A stretch of 64,000 nt of DNA from Adiantum capillus-veneris. Taxonomy: Eukaryota; Streptophyta; Polypodiopsida; Polypodiales; Pteridaceae. The position numbers and the translations under genes were made by a program. Below the pieces are notes generated by a model. It was not told the DNA's origin. It searched no databases and saw only the letters and a list, made by a program, of their open reading frames with translations. Of the stretch, positions 1 through 9,442 are shown one piece after another. Numbering within the stretch: the first letter of the stretch is position 1; every line of letters starts with the position of its first letter. The stretch spans positions 65,361,184 to 65,425,183 of the forward strand of contig CM043942.1 in NCBI GenBank assembly GCA_014529385.2, in the 5' to 3' direction.

Positions 1-202
1 TGGATTAGAGCGGGTTTTTTGGCATCATTTGAGGGTTTTTCTCACTTTTTTGTTACATTGATCGCCATATTTGTTGACACTTCTCTTAGACAGCTTATGC
101 CAGCTTATGTTGTATTTTGATAGTACTTGGTGTATGAGTTAGCTAGGCTTTGGCTATTGTTAGTTGATCATTTTGTGCTTGGTCTTGACACAGGTTATCA
201 CC

Positions 203-1813
203 ATGGATTTGGCATGTACATCATTGTCAGGGTTTGTTCTTTTCCATACAAAGTTTGATGGTTCAAACTTTGAGCCTTGGAAAGCAGGTATGCATGATGC
301 ATTGACTCAGTTGGGCCAAGTGTTGCCGCTACACGGCATGCATGCTAGGCCAGAGTCTATGACTGACAATGAGTGGGAGGACTTGGATGAGCTTGCACGT
401 TTGACGATCATGTTACACCTTGGTGAGTCTGTCTATCGCATTGGTTTGGATGCATGTACAACTGCAAATTTATGGAAAAGATTGTGCAATGCTTTTGGCA
501 CAAATGAGTCTAGAGAGATTCCTACAGTCAAAGGACAATCTTGCAGACATAGAGATGTTGTGTGTTGGAATTGTGGTCATATAGGGCATGTACGTAGGCA
601 TTGTTTGCAATGGATGAGACAGCATAGGAGACAGCACATGAGGGATGCTATCACTTTGGATGATGTGGGAGTAGATGTAGCGTATGTGGCTACACATAAT
701 GGAGATGGTGACTTTGTTTCCATGTTTACTCTTGACTTTCTTATGTCGGTTTTTGACGACACATTACCTTCTCATTGGATACTAGATGTGAGTGCAAGAT
801 TTCATGTCACGCAGAGTCATGAGTGGTTTAGCACTTATGCTAGTGGTAAGCTTGGACGTGTGTGTCTAGCTGATGGTTCAGTGCATGACATAGTCGATGC
901 AGGAGATGTCAAACTATTGTTGCCGAGTGGTGCATCATACGTGTTGCGATATGTACACCATGTGCCAGGTTTGACGTAGAGCTTGATCTCTGTGAGTCAA
1001 TTACGAGATAGCGGACGCTAGGTAGTGTTGGATGAGCACAGTTTCAGATTGCATCGTGGACAGCTAGTCATAGTGAGAGGTACTAGTGTTGGCATGATTC
1101 ATGTGATGCGAGTACTTCAGGTACGAGACGGTACAGTCTTCTAAGTACGCAACCATGCCGAGAGATGAGGCATGTCTCCTTTGCCAATAGGTTGCATGAT
1201 CCTCCAATTTGTGAGCATGTTGAGCCAGTTGTGCAGATAGTTGTGCAGCAGGGCATGTCATTCGTGGATACGATGACAGATATGGATTGCTTGAGTGTTG
1301 AGAATTCAACCGTGATTCAGTCATTCATGGATATGCTTAGACCAAAAGCTGATGCGTGTGAGTTAGAGCTAGGCATTTCTCTTGCCACACAGGGTTCAGG
1401 ACAGACAAATGCTCTTGGTGCGCATGTGACATGCGATGGACACGAGGATGGATTCTAGGGATCTAAGTTCGGGTGTCAGGGTGATTACCATGAGTGGAGT
1501 TTTGAGCCAGATTTAACTGAGATGGTCAAATTGATAGATATTGCTAGGATTGCATCAGCATTCGGGAGTCTTATGTACAAGATACTCATCTAGACCCGAG
1601 ATTGCATTCGCGGTAGGTGCATTTGCAGTGGAAGCAGTTAGTCGTGCAGTGACTGACATTGGCCTTGAGAATAGGGACACTTTACAGCGTATGGTGAGAT
1701 ACCTGCAGGATGTGTGTGGCTTTGGTGAGGAGTATAGTGTCGATCGCTCTATACTTTCTGTATGATTAGAGCTAGATGCACACAAATTCAGTGAGTCAGT
1801 GGGCGTTGGCTGA
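203..1813 (+). pseudogene. Copia gag-protease remnant of element A, INT/RT missing
   Basis: The ATG at 203 starts a frame resembling copia gag: a KFDGSNFEPWK motif, then a CCHC zinc knuckle (C-W-N-C, H, C) near 561-602, then a protease-like segment near 773-970. The protease active site reads LDVS where LDSG is expected, so catalysis is probably lost. A TAG ends the first frame at 977-979, and further stops and shifts follow. Near 1555-1650 it matches the SLMY...RPDIA segment that lies just before RNase H in copia polyproteins. The reading ends at a TGA (1811-1813) after SVGVG, equivalent to PVGIG in element B. Integrase and the RT core never appear, as in B. Confidence 0.75.
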
Positions 1814-1896
1814 GGTCATACTTGTGATGGCCTTGTACAAGTTTTGTACGGTTTTCATTTCTCTCTAAGGGCCACATTGGCCTTTACGTGGGAGGT

Positions 1897-2108
1897 TGTT
1901 GGGGTAAAGCCCCATGTGGCCTGTTAGGCCAGGTGTCCATCCACTATACTTATTCATTATGTACATAATAGAATAAGGGGGCTCACATGTAGAGAATGAG
2001 ATTTAGCCCCTGCAAACACAAGTTCTCCTCTTCTCCTCTGCTCTCCATTGCTGTATACACTCACACACGCTATCGCTCGCGCACTTCATCTCCTTCCCCC
2101 CCCATACA
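1897..2108 (+). repeat. 3' LTR of element A
   Basis: It begins TGTTGGGG directly after a purine-rich GTGGGAGG tract, exactly as the LTR of element B does on the other strand. It ends at about CATACA. Length is about 212 bp against 192 bp in B. The body has diverged strongly from B, with only the start and the pyrimidine-rich end shared. Confidence 0.6.
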
Positions 2109-2126
2109 TGAGCTTTGATACCAATA

Positions 2127-2306
2127 TGAGACCTCCGAGAGTGAGATGCCGGATCCATCGCCCTACCCCCTATATATAGGTCGGATCCTAGCCCTAGCCA
2201 TAATATGGATCCCCAGTCCAAACTGGTCCAGTCCAAGGCCCTGGCTCAAGTCCCTGACCCCCTAGTTCGAGCCTTGTTCCTTAGGATCCTTGTCCTGACA
2301 GTCTCA
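2127..2306 (-). repeat. Copia-type 5' LTR with primer binding site, minus strand
   Basis: The segment starts TGAGAC and ends GTCTCA, a 6-bp terminal inverted repeat typical of LTRs. Just outside it, 2110-2124 reads on the minus strand TTGGTATCAAAGCTC, one mismatch from the complement of the initiator tRNA-Met 3' end used by copia elements. It is therefore a 5' LTR of a minus-strand element whose body has been lost or moved. The body ends where LTR A ends (about 2108). The plus-strand coding remnant on its other side belongs to a different element. Confidence 0.6.
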
Positions 2307-2315
2307 TCGTGATTT

Positions 2316-2671
2316 ATTCACACCTCAAGATTGTCCCTAATAGAAGTTATGTCACATGTTCCATCAATACTTCTTATTCAATAAAGGAAGTTAGCAAGAT
2401 TGTGCTTACTGCTATACATAGGAGTTCTTTCAGATTTGCTATGGATGCTTTACATGTACCCAGAATCAAGAAATTTTTTGTCCATATTTGCACTTGCGAA
2501 CTTGGTCTTGTTTTCAAGTTTATGGAAGAAAAATATATGATGCATGATCTTAGCTTTGGTGATACAATTGTGGCACATGACTATTTGTTTTGTGGGTTTT
2601 ATAATCTCAATGCTTACAAGAAATGTATGAACATCCAGCACAATTGGGTTTGGATTCTAAGACTAGTTTAA
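2316..2671 (+). pseudogene. Copia protease/pre-integrase remnant (element C, part 1)
   Basis: The translation carries HVPRIKKF, CELGLVFKFME, HDLSFGDTIV and LNAYKKCMN in that order. This is the usual layout of the protease end and the pre-integrase (GAG_pre) linker of a copia polyprotein. Residual PPLEHV-like codons, the pre-integrase CxxC approach, are readable near 2770-2800, after which the frame decays. The homologous integrase continues beyond element B, at 6990-7190. B therefore appears to have jumped into this older element. Confidence 0.6.
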
Positions 2672-3200
2672 ATGCCAAACTATAGAATTCTCAACTTGGT
2701 TATTTAATTTTTTTTAGTTTTCTTCATTTCTAGAAATTTGATATAAATGCTTTGTTACCCTCTCGTTAGCCACCATTGGAACATGTATGTTACATTAGGT
2801 AGACGATGGGGTGTAGGAGGGCCTCTTTATTTTCCAAGAGCTTATGGAGGTGATTAACAGTTTGACATAGTTGTACGCAATGTGTGCAAGAATGGTGGGT
2901 GTGTAAGAGATGTGTAAGAGTGGTCAAAGGAAGCACTTTTTCCCCCAAAAAGGAGGCAAACAATTTTATGATTTTTGGCCTTCCATAACTCCCACATATG
3001 ACCTCCGATTTGAGTGGAGATCTTAGATTTGCAATCTACGCGTCAAGCTTTTTCCACAGATATGCTACATGATACGGTTTTACCTGCTAAATTTTAAATT
3101 CCATTTTGGAAAACTTTGAATTCAAATAAACTAGCCGTTTTGCCCTTTGAATTCAAAATCTGTCATTTGATTACTTTCTTAATACTAAAGGTTTGACTTC

Positions 3201-3392
3201 TGAAGGGGATCGGGGAGCACCACAGACAGAGAGTGAGCGAGAGAAGGAGACACACGACACACACAGATATGGGTGGGGAGACTCAATGAGTGAGCAGCCC
3301 CCTATACACTTATGCTATGTATAAGGTATACAAGTCAGTGGGCGCCCAGACTATGGGCGTCCGGGCAAGGCACAGACGCCTATACCCCAACA
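3201..3392 (-). repeat. 3' LTR of element B
   Basis: 192 bp, TG...CA bounded, the pair of 6698-6889. It is flanked on the outside by the target duplication ACTTC (3196-3200). The purine tract lies directly inside, at 3393-3402. Confidence 0.9.
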
Positions 3393-3471
3393 ACCTCCCA
3401 CTTAAAGGCAACTGTGCATTTAAGCAAGAGAACCTAGTCTAAAGACTACAAAAGGCGAGAGAAAACCGCTC

Positions 3472-5324
3472 TCAACCGATGCCCACTGGCTGGCTGTGAT
3501 CGTGTGTATCCGGCTGTCCTGCTCTCGTGTAAGTCCATACACCACCAAACGTACCGCACACGTACTGCAAGTATGTACGCAATACTTGCATATCTCCCTC
3601 GTGCACTATGCCATCATCAGTCAACAAACGACTGACAACCCCAACTGCAAATTCTCCCACTGCAGCTGCGATATCCGGTCTCAAGATCAACATCTCATAC
3701 ATGAGACCACCGAATGCCGATGCAATGCTAGCGGGCCCTGCTAGCTCTACGGAGCATGCATCAACATATATATCCCTGGCAATAGGCATCTCTGACTGAC
3801 AAGGCAGGTCAGCCACATGCATCTCCTCACTATCCGCAAAAGACGCATCACCCTGTCGTGCAACCTCAGAGCAAACCAGCTGCTCTAGGTGTCTGCTGGA
3901 AGACATATCCTGCACAACTATATCCCCATGCTCACTGTCGAGCATAGAAAGGAATGACTGCATATCGCTGACATCTCAGTCTCCTCTGCAATCATCCACT
4001 GCAAACATGACCACTCAATCTGCTGTGACTCACTAGAGCTCTCATGCTCTAACTCCGTATGCATAGACTCTTGCACAACGTCCTCCTGTCGTGACTCACT
4101 AGAGCAAGACCGCTCTACTTGTCTATCCTGCATAGAAGTATCTCGAACAATTGACTCTCTGCTTTGCTCAGTCACTAGCAAAGCATGCATGTCTAACTCT
4201 GTCACCTCTTTGTGTGACTGCTCAAGTCGTGCCCCAACTGTGTGCACAACGAGCTCACTACTCTGCACTCCATGCAAAGCACCCTGCAACCCATGAGCAA
4301 AAGAGACTCGCCTACTCTCTCGCTCTCTACCTGGCTGCATGATCACAGAGACAACACCGTCTCTCTCGTGATCCACATGCAATGGGTAACCTGTACCACT
4401 CCTGGCACCTCTCGCAATCACTAGCGAACCCAAATGCAACGCAAAAGATCGCTCAAGCAGCGATACTCGACATCCACTATACCGTAACTGTCTGACTGAG
4501 ATCAAATCCCGTCTCAGATCTGGCACATAACGCACATGACGCAGGATAAATCTCATACCAATGGGCAAGGACAAACATACGTCTCCTGCACCCTCAATGT
4601 CATACACAACACCATCAGCCATGTGCACACAACCAAGTCTCCCACTAGAAAACGTGCTAAACCACTCACGATGCGACGTGACATGGAAAGCAGCATCTGA
4701 ATCTAGTAACCAATGTGAAGACAATGTGCAATCCGATATGCAATCCGTAGACATAAGATCGTTTGAAGACAGGCTAGATGTAAATGTGACATCACCGTCA
4801 CAATCATACTCTGTAACCACCGTACTGATCTCACTAGCATCTGTCATGCCCAAATCTGCATCACGCATCTGTCGCCTCCGTTGTCTCAAACACCTGAAAC
4901 ATCGACGCCTAATGTGCCCTCTATGTCCACAATGCTAACATGTCAAGTCTCTATGCCGTCGAGACTTGCATGTGGGACCAATCTCTCCCATGGACATAGA
5001 AGTTGGACTAGACTCCCCTGTAGACATGGATGTCGCGTACATAGCATGTAAACTCTGCCATAAAGCATGAGTTGTAGTCTCCCTCGAGACCTGCCAGTCA
5101 ACAGACTCAACCAGATGCAAACGAATCGTAGACATTGCTAACTCATCAAGATCCTGCCAATCATCATCACGCATAGACTTGGGCTTCGCCGATAAACCAC
5201 GCAAGGGTTTATCTTGCCCCAAATCCGCCAATGCAACAAGCATATGCTCCTTCCAAGCAACAAAATCTGCACCATCAAATTGTGTCAGACCATAACGTTG
5301 GAAGTCAAATGAAAAATCAGCCAT
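3472..5324 (-). pseudogene. Gag-protease remnant of element B with INT/RT deletion
   Basis: The ATG at 5324 (MADFSFDFQRYG) begins a copia gag with an FDGADFVAWK motif. The frame is interrupted by a TAG (near 4935) inside the zinc knuckle: the residue after the first Cys, Trp in element A, is a stop, while the remaining C, H and C are kept. The same frame then runs to a protease-like segment (HWLLDSDAAFHVT, near 4640) in which the DSG triad reads DSD. A Ser/Glu-rich linker follows. A frameshift between about 3918 and 3963 leads into a C-terminal piece with GGLMYEM, RPDIAAAVG and TYLQYVCGT, homologous to the copia region just before RNase H. The end is PVGIG plus stop at 3472. Integrase and the RT catalytic YVDD region are absent. 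Confidence 0.8.
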
Positions 5325-6684
5325 AATGCTCGCAAAAGAGCAACCAACAATGAGTAGCAAATGTCAACCAAATCAGCCCTAAACTGGCTCGAATTGCATC
5401 AACAAAAGTCTGCAAATATGGCTGTAAAATATGGTTGCAAATCAGCCCCAAAATTCAGCTCTTAAACAGCTGCATAAACAAGTCACAAATGTGTCCCAAA
5501 TCAGCCTATAATTGAGCCATACATGGACACCTGCAAAGAGGAAACAATGGCTGAAAATTCAGCACCCAAATAAGCCCTCAAACCTGCCTGTAAACTTGTA
5601 AATCTGTAGCTAAAACCTGCTGAAAAACCTCAAGCCATTAGTGCTCGAATCCGGCTACCTAGCTCGTAGCCACACAAGCATACATCACAATACTCACTCC
5701 TGTGAGTGTGCCAAGATAACTGTACGCCTGTCAAACCCTGAGCTAATCACCAAGCCCACACTGTGCGGTATCGATGCATACACACGCATAAATCTCCCAC
5801 CTGTAGAGAACACCGCACGCAAATGCTGAGCGCAACCCACAATCTCTACCTAGATCGTATAAATGATGCGCATAAAACTCCTGGTAAAATTTCACCAGAG
5901 TTTCGTCAGTAGAACGGCCACAAAACCAGTAACCAAACTGACTGCACGCTCAAAACCATGAGCAACCAAAGCGCATCAAACCGCACTCCAAATGCATGCA
6001 CCAATCTCCACACTTTGCATACATCATTGCAAACACCCACAAATCTAGTACACAAATATCTTCTCTACCTGTGACTGCCAAAAAACATGCTCGAGGCATA
6101 CATTGCCGAGCTCAAAATGCAATCACATTAGTCTCCCTGAGCATCAAACCACATAAGGCATACATGGTATCCTCCCACCTGTGAGGAAACTTGCAGCAAA
6201 TATCACTCTCACATCTGAGAGCAAACCATGTGTGGAATCCTCGACACACTATAAACAACTGCTACTACAAAAAATTCAGCGTTCAGAATTTTAAAATTCT
6301 GATATGACGAGCGCGTCCGAAGCGTGCTAAAACCCCAAGGTAGACTCCTGGATCACATGTATCCGAGTCCGGGTGTGAAAGCTATGCCAAAAACCTCCGT
6401 TTCGACCCAAAAACGCAGCATAAACTGCCAAAAGAGGGCTGAAAAATGCAGCTCCTCAACTGTAGCTCGAATGAGGTTTTTGATGGCTCGAATGGCTTCG
6501 AAAGGGGAGTAAAACGACAAGAGACCTACTGGAAACGCTCTCGGAAAGCTGAATTTGCCGATGCCGAAGTCGAAACCCTGTTTGCACTCTTGAAAGTGCG
6601 TGCGCGCGGACGCGATTTTGGGAATGAAACTGGCTCTCCACTGTCGTCGTGACTGTGCACATACGCGCTCCCTCCGCACCTACG
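5325..6684 (-). other. Long non-coding leader of element B
   Basis: About 1.36 kb lies between the primer site and the gag ATG. No frame resembles a known protein. It is A/C-rich on the plus strand with many short degenerate repeats around AAATCAGCC and TGCAAA. Long leaders also occur in element E (24093-25401), so this is a shared habit of the copia elements here. It may hold packaging or translation signals, but none can be pointed to. Confidence 0.6.
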
Positions 6685-6697
6685 CTCTGATACCAAT
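6685..6697 (-). other. Primer binding site of element B
   Basis: On the minus strand the bases after the 5' LTR read ATTGGTATCAGAG, complementary to the 3' end of plant initiator tRNA-Met including CCA. This fixes both the LTR boundary and the orientation. Confidence 0.85.
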
Positions 6698-6889
6698 TGA
6701 AGGGAATCGGGGAGCACCACAGACAGCGAGTGAGCGAGAGAAGGAGACACACGACACACACAGATATGGGTGGGGAGACTCAATGAGTGAGCATCCCCCT
6801 ATACACTTATGCTATGTATAAGGTATACAAGTCAGTGGGCGCCCAGACTATGGGCGGCCGGGCAAGGCACAGACGCCTATACCCCAACA
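6698..6889 (-). repeat. 5' LTR of element B
   Basis: 192 bp, nearly identical to 3201-3392. It has TG...CA ends and is followed by the second ACTTC target duplication at 6890-6894. Confidence 0.9.
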
Positions 6890-6894
6890 ACTTC

Positions 6895-7200
6895 CTCAAA
6901 TTTCCAAATAAAGAGACCCTCTTAGACCCCATTCTCTTCCTAATGAGGCTACAGCTTAGGTAAGATGCTATATTCTATGTTTCTTGAGTGTTTTACATAG
7001 TCTACTTACAAATATCAACTTGTCCAAAATGACATTTGTGGTCCAATTCATACATCTTTTGGGGACCATTTGTACTTTGTAAATCTTTATTGATGGTTAC
7101 TCCAAGCATGCATGGTTAAATTTTCTTAAGATAAAGTCCAAAGTGTTTATGTGCTTCAAGAAAGATTTGTTTATGGTTAGAGTCCGAGAGAATGTCAATT
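6895..7200 (+). pseudogene. Copia integrase core remnant (element C, part 2)
   Basis: Around 7018-7110 a plus frame reads QNDICGPIHTSFG followed by FVNLY and WLLQACMVKF. These correspond to the HSDxCGP...YFVTFIDDYSR stretch of a copia integrase core. Stops and shifts break it. It continues, beyond the insertion of element B, the pre-integrase remnant at 2316-2671. Confidence 0.55.
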
Positions 7201-7920
7201 TTTCTCACATACACATGCACACACACACATCAACCTCTCATCATTTCTCCCAAACCCAGAGTACATACGCATACACACACACACACACCCATACAAAGAA
7301 TAGACTTTATAGTGAAAGCATGTAAGAGAACGCATAATTTTCACACACGGAGCTTAGCATAAAAGTGAGAGAAGAGAATCTTGCACGAAAATGGCCTAAA
7401 ATTATAGCCCTCAAACTCCATGACACCTCTTGTGGAGTTGCGTATTTAATTTTATTATTAAACTATTTTAGATGCCAAGTATTTGAGTCTCCTCTTTACA
7501 CTTTAATCTATGAGTGTTGGCTATCACTTATTGCATGATCCTTTATAGAGTGGGTTGTCACTAAATATACACAATGAAACCATATTAGCTTATTAGAAGA
7601 AAAAAAAGACTAGAACACTATGTAAATATAAATGGCCAAGAGATACTATTTGGTGCCCTCTCTTCAATTCTCAGACTTCTGATCTACACAACACTAATCT
7701 CACTATTAGTAAAAATAAAAAACAATACCATAATTAACCATTACATGCCAGCTATCCCTATTGTAATGTTAACCACATACAACAAGAGGATCCCCATATT
7801 CGTTAAACTTTTTAATCAAGAAAAAAGTATATATCTAAAAAGTTAACCGTATTTTGCAAATCATGGGATAAACACACCAACATATAGTGTCATAATATCC
7901 CTCAAAAACTGACATTGTTG
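7201..7920 (+). other. Gene-free stretch with CA-rich simple sequence
   Basis: An imperfect (CA)n block lies at about 7206-7290. The rest is AT-rich with no readable domain. By position it is the middle of the decayed copia integrase of element C. Confidence 0.5.
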
Positions 7921-8215
7921 AGAGAAAAATTAGGAGATAACAAGATGTATCGTCAAAAGCCAAGTCATGTGCTTTAGCATAAAGCTATTATGCGTGCTAC
8001 ACATGTCATAAAAGTGTCCCATTAAAACATTGTAATCAATCACTCTATACAAAGTTTTGGATTGCAAGAATCAATCTATTGGTCACTTGCATGTCTTTGG
8101 TTTCTACTTTTATGCTTTAGTGCGTAAGAGGCGAAGTAAAAAATTGGATGATAAAGCTATGAAACGTTTTTTTTCCTTTGTTGAAATGCATAAAGAAAAC
8201 CAAGCGTATCTTCAT
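7921..8215 (+). pseudogene. Copia integrase C-terminal remnant (element C, part 3)
   Basis: A broken plus frame contains KAIMRATHVIK-like, SIGHLHVFGF and KLDDKAMK words. They match the AVMCATYVIN...HLRVFG...KLDDKSVKC part of a copia integrase C-terminal domain. The less damaged copy at 14747-15118 carries the same motifs in the same order. Many stops. Confidence 0.55.
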
Positions 8216-8342
8216 AAAGCAACAAAGTAGAGACTCAAATAATAAGGGTATGAATTATTTACTTTGTTAGTTGCAATTCATTTGCAAATTAAGTGTATCA
8301 TGATTATCAAGATGTAGTTTTTCTAGAAGATGCAATTTCCAC

Positions 8343-9230
8343 CTTTATAAACATGTACCAAAAAGATAGATGTAAACTTATAAATTGTGTATGATACATT
8401 GTTTCCTCTATTTAAGTGTTTTCTCTTAAGAAACATGCAGAGCTTACCATGCAAATCACCATTAAAAAATGTAGTCTTAACGTCTAGTTAATATACGCTC
8501 AACCATTATGAGCAACCAATGCAAAAGTGCTATGAATAGTAGTCATACAACAAGTGGGAGCTTACCATGGAAATCATCATTTAAAATACAAGTATTAATG
8601 TCTAGCTGATGTACAATCCAACCATTATAAGCTGCCAATGCGAGTGCTATGAATCGTAGTCATACAACAAATGGGAGCAAAAGTCTCATCAAAATCAGAT
8701 CCCTTTTCCTAAGCGTAGTCTTTTGCTACAAGCCTAGACTTGTAGCAATCAACACTACCATAAGGCTCGCATTTTAAATATAAAACAAGACTACTTTTTG
8801 CTAAGGATCCAAAGACAATCAAACCTTACAGCCACATAGCAAGCCTACCCATAAGAGGACTACCTTGAGGAGTGCATTGGAGTCTCAAAGACAAACTCTA
8901 AGCTCAATAATTATTTGCCCCTTGGAATCCATTCAACAACCTTTGTTAGCATGTACCAAAAAGATAGATGTATACTTATAAATTGTGTATAATACATTGT
9001 TTCCTCTATTTAAGTGTTTCCTCTTAACAAACACGGTGAACTTACCATGCAAACCACCATTAAAAAATGTAGTCTTACTGTCTAGCTATTGTACACTCCA
9101 ACCATTATGAGCTACCAATAAGTGCTAGTAATAACAGTCACATAACAAGTGGGATCTTACCATGCAAATTACAGGTCTTAATGTCTAGCTGATGTACACT
9201 CCAACCATTATGAGCTGCCAATTCTACATA
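8343..9230 (-). pseudogene. Duplicated copia RT fragments
   Basis: On the minus strand 8680-8790 reads YKSRLVAKDYA and SDFDETFAP, then MTTI and decayed GWxxHQLDxK motifs. This is the N-terminal part of a copia reverse transcriptase. The piece covering MTTI to the LNGD-like region is repeated: two tandem copies of about 115 bp at about 8445-8675, and two more at about 9045-9225. Each pair is preceded by a shared AT-rich block (8350-8444 and 8945-9044). The larger unit is thus duplicated with about 260 bp of other sequence between. All copies have stops. Confidence 0.6.
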
Positions 9231-9442
9231 CCACAAAGCAGAGAGCATGTTACGTTGAATGAACCTCTTCACTGTTTTCTACGAATGCACCCAGGAGACT
9301 TGTGTTACCATATGGTGACACATTAGTGTAAGGAAAGGGGTTTACACAAGGAAGAAGAGGCGTATTTTACAAAGAATGGTTCCGTATTTAGAGGTGAAAA
9401 AGTGGCGTCCCCACCCCCAGGCGGCTAGATCAGTAGGAAGAA

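Larger units (their letters stand above)
1..2108 (+). mobile_element. Non-autonomous Ty1/copia-like element A (3' part; 5' LTR outside window)
   Basis: Leader, gag, damaged protease, a short RNase-H-proximal segment, a polypurine tract (about 1886-1896) and a 3' LTR follow each other on the plus strand. The organisation and protein content match element B at 3201-6889, which is complete, so A is a diverged member of the same family. Integrase and most of the reverse transcriptase are absent. Only the 3' LTR lies in the window, so target duplications cannot be tested. The exact 3' end is set by a CA at 2107-2108 and is approximate. Confidence 0.75.
3201..6889 (-). mobile_element. Complete non-autonomous copia-like LTR element B
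   Basis: It is 3689 bp with terminal direct repeats of 192 bp each, which I count as differing at 4 positions. The plus-strand ends are TGAAGG and CCAACA, and ACTTC is duplicated at 3196-3200 and 6890-6894. On the minus strand the 5' LTR (6889 to 6698) is followed by TTGGTATCAGAGCG, a match to the initiator tRNA-Met 3' end. The 3' LTR (3392 to 3201) is preceded by a GTGGGAGG polypurine tract. Between them lie a long leader, gag, a protease-like region and a fragment of the RNase-H-proximal segment. No integrase or RT domain is present, so movement would need proteins supplied by another element. The intact target duplication and similar LTRs suggest fairly recent movement in this deleted form. 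Confidence 0.9.
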
